64,000 bases of DNA from NCBI RefSeq assembly GCF_003026285.1, contig NZ_PYOD01000003.1, positions 1 to 64,000 on the forward strand. Direction: 5' to 3'. The position numbers and the translations under genes are program-made. Below are positions 36,157-44,524 of the stretch, piece by piece. Numbering within the stretch: position 1 is the first letter of the stretch; each line of letters starts with the position of its first letter. This DNA is from Photobacterium profundum. Its GTDB lineage: Bacteria > Pseudomonadota > Gammaproteobacteria > Enterobacterales > Vibrionaceae. The notes under the pieces were generated by a model. That model had not been told where the DNA came from. It made no database searches and saw only the letters and a program-made list of their open reading frames with translations.

Positions 36157-37353
36157 ATGTATCGCTTTGTTTCTATCGTTTCGATTGTATTTATTTCAGC
36201 CTGTAGTTCGCTAGAGCGACAAGATATGTCACAAGAACAGCATGTCTCTTATGAGCCGTTAAATACTGAATTATTACGCTACTGGGGAGACACCAGTGAA
36301 TACCCAATCCCGAAAGATCAGCTGGTGGCCTTAAAGCAGCGCCAAATGGATGCAGGGATCCTAACTGATGAGAATGGGAATATCAAAGCTGTGGCGCACC
36401 TGGCATTGTCGGGTGGTGGTACAAACGGCGCTTATAGTGCTGGATTGTTAAATGCGTGGACCGACAATGGCGATCGACCTGAATTTGCGACAGTAACTGG
36501 CGTTAGTACTGGCGCAATCATCTCTGTATTTGCCTTTTTGGGGGCAGACTACGACCAGCATCTTAAGCAGCTATATACTGAAACGAAATCAGATGAACTG
36601 TACGACGTAAATACAATTTTCCAAATTGCAGCAACTAAATCATTACTGAACACCGATAAGTTCGAAGCTATGGTGCGTGAAACCATTACTCCGGCTTTAT
36701 TGGATAAGGTTGCTAAGCAATATGCTCGTGGTCGTATTCTACTAATAGGCACGACAAACCTTGACGCCCAGCGACCTGTAATCTGGAACATGGGCGAGAT
36801 AGCAACACTGAATACACCAGAGGCTGAAGCCTTGTTTGAAGATATTATTATTGCCTCGTCATCGATTCCGGGAGTCTTTCCTGCCAAGATGATCTCTGTG
36901 CAAGTGGTGAAAGGATCAACATTGGAATCGTTTGAAGAATTGCATGTTGATGGTGGTGTAACTAATCAAGTGTTTTTATTTCCAGAGGGTGTCGACCTTT
37001 CATTGTTGCCGCAAAACAGTAGAAACAAAGTGTATGTGATACGCAATTCAGAACTTGAACCTCGCTGGAAAACCACAGAGTACACATTGAAAGGTATCGC
37101 GTCTCGCTCAATAGACACTATTTTGAAATACCAAGGGCTAGGGGATGTAAACCGTATTTATCAGCAATCACTGCGAACGGGTATGGAATTTAATGTTAGC
37201 TATATAGAACCGCAGTTTGAATCAGAGCAACCGGGAGATGACATTAGCCCTGCATACATGAGTGAGTTGTTTGACGATAGCTATCAAAAGATGCAAAACA
37301 GACAATCTTGGCACCAAGTGCCGCCAAATTTACGTTCTAATGCTGTGGAGTAG
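36157..37353 (+). CDS. Patatin-like phospholipase lipoprotein
   Basis: 398 aa. A lipobox ISAC (Cys16) predicts an envelope lipoprotein. The patatin domain starts at about residue 80: LALSGGGTNGAYSAGLL forms the oxyanion hole, GVSTG holds the nucleophile Ser117 and HVDGGVTN holds the catalytic Asp of the Ser-Asp dyad. It should hydrolyse acyl esters of phospholipids. The C-terminal 100 residues are not recognised. It is monocistronic. Confidence 0.9.
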   Translation: MYRFVSIVSIVFISACSSLERQDMSQEQHVSYEPLNTELLRYWGDTSEYPIPKDQLVALKQRQMDAGILTDENGNIKAVAHLALSGGGTNGAYSAGLLNAWTDNGDRPEFATVTGVSTGAIISVFAFLGADYDQHLKQLYTETKSDELYDVNTIFQIAATKSLLNTDKFEAMVRETITPALLDKVAKQYARGRILLIGTTNLDAQRPVIWNMGEIATLNTPEAEALFEDIIIASSSIPGVFPAKMISVQVVKGSTLESFEELHVDGGVTNQVFLFPEGVDLSLLPQNSRNKVYVIRNSELEPRWKTTEYTLKGIASRSIDTILKYQGLGDVNRIYQQSLRTGMEFNVSYIEPQFESEQPGDDISPAYMSELFDDSYQKMQNRQSWHQVPPNLRSNAVE

Positions 37354-37792
37354 AGCGGCGAAGTTACACGTTGAAATGGTATGCTCCTACTTTGCTAAAA
37401 ATATCTTCTAAGCGTTTGTTAGATCATGGCACACGCTTTTTCCTTTGAAGTAATCTCACATATAAGCATGATTTTTCATATCTTTACGATAGTTTACCTT
37501 TCTAGACAACGCTTTACGATTTTCGTCGTAGAGTGAAACACCATCAACGGATGAGTTAACCTCTTGATTTATACCATCCTACATAAGTATTTGGTCATTC
37601 TTACTGGTTAAAACTACTTATAGCGTCGTTATGAATTTTGTAATTAGACTAATTAGTTATCTGAAATTCATGCTTAGTTATCAGCGATTTTTCCTGCGCA
37701 ATATTATGACCAACTACCCACCTAGAATGGTATTAGAGGTAATTAATAAATGTGACTAGAAAGCAAGTGAATGGTTTTAGTGACCTTGATGG
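37354..37792. other. Intergenic region, no gene recognised
   Basis: About 440 bases. A small hairpin TACGA / TCGTA at 37515-37530 is the only structure noted. Confidence 0.4.
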
Positions 37793-38773
37793 ATGAGTCA
37801 GTCAATGAATACAAAATATACCGTACCGCTGTTGTTTCTTTCTGTGTGTTTAATTTGGGGGACAACATGGTTTGCAATGGAAGTGGCAGTCAGTTCCATT
37901 CCGCCCATTTTTGCGACTAGCTTACGCTTCTTGATTGCAGCACCGATTCTTGTGACGTTGACCCGATGGTATAAGCAGCCATTAATGTTCCCTAAAGGGC
38001 GTCGGCATTGGATGGTGATCGTGGCTGTTTTTTATTTTGCTATTCCCTTCACGCTTATGATTTTTGGCGAGCAATATATTTCTTCTGGTTTAGCGGCGAT
38101 CATCTTTGCCAATATGCCGATTGCAGTGATGATGACTTCTACCTTATTCCTTGGTTTGAACTTGGGAAAGCACCAAATTGCGGGCTTGCTGGTGGCAGTT
38201 GTTAGCTTAAGTGTGATTTTGAAAAATGAAATGAATATTGGGGGCGCCAGTTATTTAATCGGTATGAGTGCGCTCAGCGCTGCTGTTATGATTCATGCTT
38301 TAATGTACGTGTTTGTGCAAAAATACTGTAAAGATATTCCTGTGCTTACATACAACACCGTACCATGTTTCATAGCGTCGATATTGTTGGTTATTGTTTC
38401 GTTATTGTTGGAAGGGGCTCAGCCAAGCACGTTCTCATCTGAATCACTGTTAGCTGTGTTATATCTAGGTGTATTTGCAAGTGTCGGCGGTATTGTGGCT
38501 TACTTTAAATTGAATGAACTGTCGACCCCGTTCACTGCTTCGTTGTGTTTTTTACTGTTTCCTATCGTGGCGTTGATGATTGCTGCTTGGAACACCGCGC
38601 AGCCCATCTCACCGCTATCTATCGGCTTATTACTGCCACTTTTTGCTGGTATTTTAGTGACTAAGACAGATAAATCATTTTGGGCTCTAGATCTGATTTT
38701 CAAACAAAAAATGTGCTCGGCATGTCGTGCTGATGCAAAAGCTCTTGACCTTAAAGTTAACTCCAACCTTTAG
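37793..38773 (+). CDS. DMT superfamily transporter (EamA/RhaT type)
   Basis: 326-aa inner-membrane carrier with ten hydrophobic helices in two EamA repeats. CLIWGTTWFAMEVAVSSIPP, typical of the first repeat, and the GLAAIIFANMPIAVMMTSTLFLG stretch identify the family. The C-terminal tail has an unusual CSAC pair after the last helix. Likely a metabolite or drug exporter; substrate unknown. A second ATG four codons in is possible. It is followed 47 bases later by a DsbA-like gene. Confidence 0.88.
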   Translation: MSQSMNTKYTVPLLFLSVCLIWGTTWFAMEVAVSSIPPIFATSLRFLIAAPILVTLTRWYKQPLMFPKGRRHWMVIVAVFYFAIPFTLMIFGEQYISSGLAAIIFANMPIAVMMTSTLFLGLNLGKHQIAGLLVAVVSLSVILKNEMNIGGASYLIGMSALSAAVMIHALMYVFVQKYCKDIPVLTYNTVPCFIASILLVIVSLLLEGAQPSTFSSESLLAVLYLGVFASVGGIVAYFKLNELSTPFTASLCFLLFPIVALMIAAWNTAQPISPLSIGLLLPLFAGILVTKTDKSFWALDLIFKQKMCSACRADAKALDLKVNSNL

Positions 38774-38820
38774 GGTGATGTTGATTTTAACGAGCTAATT
38801 AATCATAAATGGTGAAAAGA

Positions 38821-39627
38821 ATGACCAAACAAAAACTGGCCCTTTTACTTGCAAGCGTTGTGACTGGCGCCACCGTGACCTCTGCATTTGCTGCTAATAC
38901 GACAAACACCGCTTCTTCCTTTTCTGCCGCACAGCAAGAAGAAATTGGCAAAATTGCGATGGAATACTTGGTAAACAACCCTGAAGTATTGATTGATGCC
39001 AGTATGGAATTAAAAGCGCGAGAAGACGCTAAGCAGAATGCTTTGCGAGTCAGTGAGGCGGTGAAGCAGAAAAATGCCCTGTTAAATGATAAAGAGACTC
39101 CGTTTGAAGGGAATGCTGATGGTGATGTGGCTATCGTGAAATTCTTAGATTATCAGTGTTCGTATTGTATTAAATCGTCACCGATTGTGGATGCCATTTT
39201 AGAAAAAAACAGTGATGCTAAGTTATTGATAAAAAACTTCCCAATTCTCGCGAAACGATCCAAGTTGTCAGACACGGCGGCACGTGTGAGTTTAGAAGTA
39301 TTTAAGCAGCAAGGTGAAAAGGGCTTTGCAATTTACCACCAAGGCATTATGCAGCTGGGGCTTGATGGCGAGAAACTAACTGAAGTTAATATTCAGGCAT
39401 TAGTGAAAAAGTCGGGTGCAACGGTCGATTTGGCACAGCTTGAAGAATGGTCTCCTGAGTTGGTGAAAACCATGAAACTAGCACAAGATCTACGCTTTAG
39501 TGGTACACCAGCTTATGTTGTGATGCCAGTTAAAGGTGCCAATGAACAGAATACAACAGTGCTAGGGGGCTATGTTGAAGAAGCCACATTGCAAGCGGCG
39601 GTTGCTTTAGCAAAGCATCAAAGCTAG
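38821..39627 (+). CDS. DsbA-family thioredoxin-fold oxidoreductase
   Basis: 268-aa periplasmic protein with signal peptide ending AFAA. A helical N-terminal region (about 35-90) precedes the thioredoxin fold with CSYC at 113-116 and the cis-proline loop GTPAYV. The layout resembles ScsC/Com1-type proteins in which the N-terminus oligomerises. It likely oxidises or isomerises disulfides. GGTG about seven bases upstream favours this ATG. It sits behind the DMT transporter on the same strand. Confidence 0.88.
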   Translation: MTKQKLALLLASVVTGATVTSAFAANTTNTASSFSAAQQEEIGKIAMEYLVNNPEVLIDASMELKAREDAKQNALRVSEAVKQKNALLNDKETPFEGNADGDVAIVKFLDYQCSYCIKSSPIVDAILEKNSDAKLLIKNFPILAKRSKLSDTAARVSLEVFKQQGEKGFAIYHQGIMQLGLDGEKLTEVNIQALVKKSGATVDLAQLEEWSPELVKTMKLAQDLRFSGTPAYVVMPVKGANEQNTTVLGGYVEEATLQAAVALAKHQS

Positions 39628-39719
39628 TACTACGATTATACTCTTGATGCTTAATATTCAGAGATGAGTATAAATCTCAAGTGTCTTTTTATAGTACACA
39701 GGTTATTCTAAATAAACGT

Positions 39720-39757
39720 AAAAAGAGCGGTGCGTGCATAGCTCACCGTTCTTTTTT
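39720..39757 (+). terminator. Terminator after DsbA-like gene
   Basis: AAAAGAGCGGTG pairs with CACCGTTCTTTT (one GU pair), then a T run. Confidence 0.85.
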
Positions 39758-39807
39758 CTAAGTAAGATAAGCGATAAAGCAGCGCGTGGAATAAAAGGAG
39801 TAGGGAT

Positions 39808-40107
39808 ATGAGTGAAGAAAAACATTACAACGCTGTGCATGATCGTGCAAAGCAGGCTTACTTTGTTGAGTTAGAAGCGGGTTATCAAGCTGAAGTCAGT
39901 TATCAAATCTCAGATAATGTGCTCACGTTAGATCATTCTCATGTGCCAGATGCATTGCGTGGAAAAGGATACGCCAGCATTATGATGGAGGCTGTATTAA
40001 AAGGGATAGAACAAGAGGGTTATACAATCATTCCAACGTGTAGTTATGTTGCCCACTACATGAGCCGACATAAAGAATGGCAACACTTACTGTTGCCTGA
40101 TCAATGA
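39808..40107 (+). CDS. GNAT-family N-acetyltransferase (small YidJ/NATD1 type)
   Basis: 99-aa single-domain acetyltransferase. The acetyl-CoA-binding segment is VPDALRGKGYASIMMEAVLKG, and the C-terminal IIPTCSYVAHYMSRHKEW matches the short GNAT_2 family, of unknown substrate. GGAGTAGGGATATG gives a good ribosome-binding site. Confidence 0.88.
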   Translation: MSEEKHYNAVHDRAKQAYFVELEAGYQAEVSYQISDNVLTLDHSHVPDALRGKGYASIMMEAVLKGIEQEGYTIIPTCSYVAHYMSRHKEWQHLLLPDQ

Positions 40108-40179
40108 AGGAAAAGGCGAGTAAGTAGGTATTGATGTTATTCTTCTGAAAGTTTCAGTTGCGAAGTAAGTCTAGATGAT

Positions 40180-41091
40180 TCATTGTATTTTTTGTTGGTG
40201 ACTTGGTGACTTGGTGACTTGGTGACTTGGTGACTTGGTGACTTGGTGATTAGCGGGTGTCAGCATGGAAACTTCGGATGTTGGTGCTTTGGGCGATAGC
40301 GAACGTTGTAAATCAATTAGAGGCTGTTGGCTAACAGCAAGAATACTTCGATTAGGCCTATCGAGTTCGATAATTAATGTTAAAACAAGGGTGAAGGCAA
40401 GGGCAAATGGAAGTGCTGCTATTAGCATTCTAGCTTCACTTTGTGAGCCAACCTGAACACCTGTAAGCACCATTGTTAGAAAAGTGAGCAGTATTAAACT
40501 AAACCAGATACTAATTGGAATTCGGCTTTGAAGGCTTTTATTTACACGTTCGGTATGGATATCGATAACTTGGTTGAGTGACTCAATATAGAGCTTGATG
40601 ATCTGGTTTTGTTCAACGTTATACGCACTAACTGCATTGCGCCATAATTTTTCATGCAATATGACACTATTGGTTATAAGTAGATTAACGCGATCTTCAC
40701 TCTGTGAGGATTTAAGTACTCGCTTTTTTTCTTCTTTTGATATTAATCTTTCATTGATATAAGAAACGAGTAATAATTTACTGTCTTTTTTGTAAGGTTC
40801 AGGCAGAAAATCGGTACGCAATACGGCGGTACCAACTGCGTTAGCTTCATCTAAAACCAGTTGCTTTCTGGCATCATTTTTTCCTGCAGCCATGCTGAAT
40901 GTTATAGCAAGAATAAAAGCCAATAATCCACCTAATCCCCCCGTCATTGGGCTGATCGCTTTATTCAATTTATCCGCTAGAAATATGCGTGCTAATCGAT
41001 AGCCAAATTCGAATACCAATAAAATCGAGCCAAGAATTAATCCTGCCATAAGATAAATTGGTAAAGAATCGATGAAATGCATTTTATACAT
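40180..41091 (-). CDS. DUF4239 (bestrophin-like) membrane protein with repeat-encoded tail
   Basis: 303-aa membrane protein with two N-terminal helices (about 12-32 and 52-68), a long central soluble segment and two C-terminal helices (about 200-220 and 225-245); this is the DUF4239/bestrophin-like layout, function unknown. AAGG lies seven bases before the ATG. The last about 20 residues, TKSPSHQV repeated, are encoded by the 8-bp tandem repeat listed separately, so their sequence and the stop position depend on repeat number. Confidence 0.82.
   Translation of the reverse strand: MYKMHFIDSLPIYLMAGLILGSILLVFEFGYRLARIFLADKLNKAISPMTGGLGGLLAFILAITFSMAAGKNDARKQLVLDEANAVGTAVLRTDFLPEPYKKDSKLLLVSYINERLISKEEKKRVLKSSQSEDRVNLLITNSVILHEKLWRNAVSAYNVEQNQIIKLYIESLNQVIDIHTERVNKSLQSRIPISIWFSLILLTFLTMVLTGVQVGSQSEARMLIAALPFALAFTLVLTLIIELDRPNRSILAVSQQPLIDLQRSLSPKAPTSEVSMLTPANHQVTKSPSHQVTKSPSHQQKIQ
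40195..40248. repeat. Octanucleotide tandem repeat ACTTGGTG at gene 3' end
   Basis: Six complete ACTTGGTG units (40201-40248) plus a partial one before them. The unit is not a multiple of three, so the minus-strand frame cycles through all three frames within the tract and loss or gain of a unit changes the downstream frame. The two other frames end about 15 and 21 codons beyond the tract. Confidence 0.95.
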
Positions 41092-41216
41092 ATCGTAGCC
41101 TTATTAAGCCCATTTCACAGAGTGTAAAAAGTGAACTTAAAAAGTATAGAGGCTTATTAATGCATTGGTTGATTCAAGGGTTAGAATCTAGAGAAACAAA
41201 AGAGGGTGGATAAAAA

Positions 41217-41246
41217 GATAAAAAAACCCGCATTACTGCGGGTTTA
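41217..41246 (-). terminator. Terminator after COG3044 ATPase gene
   Basis: AAACCCGC pairs with GCGGGTTT around ATTACT-type loop, followed on the minus strand by a run of seven T. Confidence 0.9.
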
Positions 41247-41269
41247 GGTATTTTGATTAATATGGCAGA

Positions 41270-42916
41270 TTATTTAAAATCGGCTTTACGCATACGGTTT
41301 AAAACCGCCATAACATCGATAGCACGTGGCTTCGCTAAATCGCCATAATGCGGCATTGTGCGGAACCAATCATCATTCAGCATTTGGGCAAATGCTTTTG
41401 ATGGTTGTTTTTCCCACCCTTTGCCTTGAGCAAGTTGGAACCATAACCAACCGACAGTATATAGCTGGCTAGAATCTGCAATTTGCTCTAACGCTTGCAG
41501 ATCAATCAGTTCACGACCAAAGCGTAGTGTTGTTTTGTTTTTAACCTGAATACGGAATTTACCGTCTTCAAGCATGGTTTTAAGTGCAGCACGATTTAAC
41601 TGACGTGTACGAGGAAGAGGTAGAATTTCAGACCCTTCAGGTGTACGACGAGTAGGGTGCGTAGCAATCACTTCTTTTGCTTTTGCTGTTACATCAAGTG
41701 CTTGGTAATTATGCATTTGAATAACTGTATCAGCCACATCCAAATAATCGCCAGAACCACCCATAACTAATAATACAGAGACATCCAGTTGATCTCGAAG
41801 TAGTGCAATGCGATCGACAAGTGGTGTAATCGGCTCATCATTTTTTGAAATTAATGCCTGCATACGCTCATCACGGATCATGAAGTTCGATGCTGAGGTA
41901 TCTTCATCGATAAGCAATGCTTTTGCGCCTGCTTCAAGTGATTCTTGTAACCAGGATGCTTGCGATGTTGAGCCCGATGCATCTTGTGTACTAAATGCTG
42001 CGGTATCTTTACCCATAGGTAAATTACTAATATATGGAGAAAGATCGACGTTATGTACACAGCGACCATCTTCTGCACGAATTTTTGTTGCAGATTCATT
42101 GGTTACAATATATTCACGACCATCGCCAGGAATATGATCGTAAACAGAGCTTTCGATAGCATTGAGTAGGGTTGATTTACCATGAAAACCACCACCAACA
42201 ATCATGGTGATACCTTTAGGTACGCCCATACCACGAATTTTACCCTTATGTGGTGCATCTAGTTCGATAGCCAATTCTGCTGGGCATTCAAAAGGAATTG
42301 CATCAGCCATTGGTAAATCAACATTACCAGCAAGTCGAGGTAATACGCTGCCGTCAGCAACGAACGCTAATAGGTTGTTTTCTTCAAGCTGCTTACGTAA
42401 AGCAACTTGATCTTCTACTGCTTCACAATGACGCTTCATTTCTTCAATCGGAAGTTCACGAGCAATCGTAGAACGACGGATAATTTTAGGCATGGTGAAC
42501 GTCATTAAATTCATTGCTTTTTTAGCAATGATTTTACGGTCGTCTGCAGGCAAGTTAATGCGGAAACGTAACTCAATACCTTCTTCGTCAAAAACGACAG
42601 CGGTACGGTCGAGAATAACCTGACCAGGACGATCGATTTGAATGCCATTTTCTTGTTGTGAAAGATCGGCAAATTGACGTGCGATAAAATCACGTGCAGC
42701 ACGTTGGTAATCTTGAGATTGATCTTTCAACCATGCTAAATCAGTTAGCGCCCATTTACGGCGAGCACGAACACGAGAAGCCGGCGCATAAGGGTCGGCT
42801 TGAACAGTATCGATAAAAAAGTCGAAGTCAACGAAAGTGTATTCACCACGCATACTAGAATAGCTGCGGTAATTATGGCGGTCGATTTTGTGTAATTTGG
42901 CTTCGAGTAATTGCAT
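41270..42916 (-). CDS. ABC-class ATPase domain protein (COG3044 family)
   Basis: 548-aa cytosolic P-loop protein. Walker A is GGGFHGKST at about residue 244, in the unusual ABC_ATPase (PF09818-type) context GMGVPKGITMIVGGG; Walker B is ALLIDEDTSAS and the region before it, FSTQDASGSTSQASW, replaces the usual LSGGQ signature. No membrane segment occurs, so it is not a transporter. Family function is unknown. Monocistronic with its own terminator. Confidence 0.88.
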   Translation of the reverse strand: MQLLEAKLHKIDRHNYRSYSSMRGEYTFVDFDFFIDTVQADPYAPASRVRARRKWALTDLAWLKDQSQDYQRAARDFIARQFADLSQQENGIQIDRPGQVILDRTAVVFDEEGIELRFRINLPADDRKIIAKKAMNLMTFTMPKIIRRSTIARELPIEEMKRHCEAVEDQVALRKQLEENNLLAFVADGSVLPRLAGNVDLPMADAIPFECPAELAIELDAPHKGKIRGMGVPKGITMIVGGGFHGKSTLLNAIESSVYDHIPGDGREYIVTNESATKIRAEDGRCVHNVDLSPYISNLPMGKDTAAFSTQDASGSTSQASWLQESLEAGAKALLIDEDTSASNFMIRDERMQALISKNDEPITPLVDRIALLRDQLDVSVLLVMGGSGDYLDVADTVIQMHNYQALDVTAKAKEVIATHPTRRTPEGSEILPLPRTRQLNRAALKTMLEDGKFRIQVKNKTTLRFGRELIDLQALEQIADSSQLYTVGWLWFQLAQGKGWEKQPSKAFAQMLNDDWFRTMPHYGDLAKPRAIDVMAVLNRMRKADFK

Positions 42917-43206
42917 GTCGTCTCGGTATCGTGCGTTATATATTCTGGGGGCTGGATTTTACACTAAAGTCAGACAGTAAGCATTCAAACTTTAACGGAT
43001 GTTGCGCTTATTATTTTCAATTTGTTTAGATTCTCCTTTCAAGCGGCAGTATTTTATTGGGTATCACTTACCATACTATTGTGATTAGGATAAAAAACTC
43101 TCGATTTACACTGTAGAAATAAACCTTCTTATCTCTGAAGTAATGTACAAATATTTCTAATATCGGTATGAAAATTAAGAAGGAAATGGATTCATTTCCA
43201 ATGGTT

Positions 43207-43472
43207 TATACCCAAGTTACCTCAAGGTGCTCGTTTCAGCGAGAATTTGCTGGGCTCTAGGCAAGGCACTCATTTATGGACCTAGTCGTTCTACGTTGAA
43301 AATAAGTAACACCGCATAGAGCCCAACAAAACTCGCCCTTCGGGAGTGATTCAGCGTATCTACTTCTGTATCAAATATGTTTGAAAGGGAATACCATTCC
43401 TACACACATTTTCCTTGAATTAAACACGCTGAGATCACTCTGAATCCTGCATATTGAGGTAGCTTGGGTATA
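43207..43472. repeat. MITE-like element with TATACCC terminal inverted repeats (family 1)
   Basis: 266 bp, no coding capacity. The left end TATACCCAAGTTACCTCAA and the inverted right end TATACCCAAGCTACCTCAA match in 18 of 19 bases. Just inside the left end CTCGTTTCAGCGAG can form a hairpin. Fragments of it occur at 10596, 15311, 26295 and 30871. It lies in the 600-base gap between the divergent COG3044 and YdiL-like genes; the rest of that gap (42917-43206) shows no gene. Confidence 0.88.
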
Positions 43473-43523
43473 ATAGCTACCGTATGATGTTTATCTTAAA
43501 GGGTAATTAGTGAAGGTAATGAT

Positions 43524-44018
43524 ATGAGTTGGCTAAACATGAATCATGTTGAGTTACAGGCTATACGAAAGATTTTGATGCTTGAAGTAACCGAAGCCGC
43601 TGACGTCATTGGTAATGGTGTATCAAGTAGTACTTGGCAAAGCTGGGAATCGGGTAGTTTAGCAATACCTGATGAGATTCAAGCTGAAATTTACAGCCTT
43701 TGCCAAATGCGAGAAACCTTGTTGGGTGAAACCTTTAAAGAACTTTATGATAAAAACGACGGTAGTTTTAATGCTGTTGGTACGTTGCGTTTTTATTCTA
43801 CATTAAAGGCTTTTCTTATTGATTACCCTGAAAGTAATCATTTGTGCTGGCGTCTACATCAGTCTGTTTGTAGTTCACTGTTTGCCGAAGGTGGTGATGT
43901 TGAACTAAGTACAGACACACCATTAGATAAGAGTAAATACATCTATAAATGGTTTAGCTTCTCTACACCAGAGCAGCTAGAACATAAACGTATAGAAGCA
44001 TTAATTAACAGCAAGTAA
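43524..44018 (+). CDS. YdiL/DUF1870-like protein with HTH-type N-terminus
   Basis: 164 aa. The N-terminal 60 residues, LQAIRKILMLEVTEAADVIG then SSSTWQSWESGSLAIPDEI, match the YdiL-like DUF1870 family, which has an HTH-like fold similar to XRE repressors. The C-terminal part is unassigned with two cysteines. AAGG precedes the ATG by seven bases. Presumed DNA-binding; target unknown. Confidence 0.78.
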   Translation: MSWLNMNHVELQAIRKILMLEVTEAADVIGNGVSSSTWQSWESGSLAIPDEIQAEIYSLCQMRETLLGETFKELYDKNDGSFNAVGTLRFYSTLKAFLIDYPESNHLCWRLHQSVCSSLFAEGGDVELSTDTPLDKSKYIYKWFSFSTPEQLEHKRIEALINSK

Positions 44019-44165
44019 GAGTGCATTTAGCCGTTTTAAGCAAAGCATTGCAACTAAGGTCTAATTGATGATTGCATTAACATGAGTATCTTAGAGCTAA
44101 TAGGGAACGGAATTCTCAATACATTAAGCGTTTAAATGGATTTATAAAGCACAAGGATTATTGAT

Positions 44166-44408
44166 ATGTTGCAAGCGACGATGGGCTTTGTTGAAGTGAT
44201 TTTGCTCGTTACTGGCGTTTTATTTATCGCTAAGAGTATGTTTCTTTATGCTAGACGTACGAAAGACTGGTCTGGTGTAGCAGTAATGGTTATTAAGCGT
44301 GTGGGTATGGATGCACACGAATACCGTTGGTATCGTTTTGGGGTTAGTTGCTTTGTGGTTGGCGTTATTGTACGCATTGTGAATATGATTTTTTGGCCTC
44401 AACTATAG
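44166..44408 (+). CDS. Small membrane protein with two transmembrane helices
   Basis: 80 aa. Helices near 7-28 and 56-76 flank a short loop RRTKDWSGVAVMVIKRVGMDAHEYRWYRFG; the ends look cytoplasmic by positive-inside reasoning. AGGAT lies upstream. No family recognised. A terminator follows. Confidence 0.6.
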   Translation: MLQATMGFVEVILLVTGVLFIAKSMFLYARRTKDWSGVAVMVIKRVGMDAHEYRWYRFGVSCFVVGVIVRIVNMIFWPQL

Positions 44409-44444
44409 AAGCTAAGCTAATAACGTTTAAGCTGATAATATTAA

Positions 44445-44504
44445 AAAAGCGAGCATTTTATCGTTCAGAGGCTTGGCCCTTAAATGATAGGTTGCTCGCT
44501 TTTT
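44445..44504. terminator. Bidirectional terminator with long loop
   Basis: AAAAGCGAGC pairs with GCTCGCTTTT across about 39 bases, between convergent genes ending at 44408 and 44525. Confidence 0.7.
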
Positions 44505-44524
44505 AGTTCAAGATTTTTATGTAT

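Noticed and set aside
40201..40248. CRISPR-like repeated sequence
   Set aside because: Contiguous 8-bp units without spacers; it is a simple tandem repeat.
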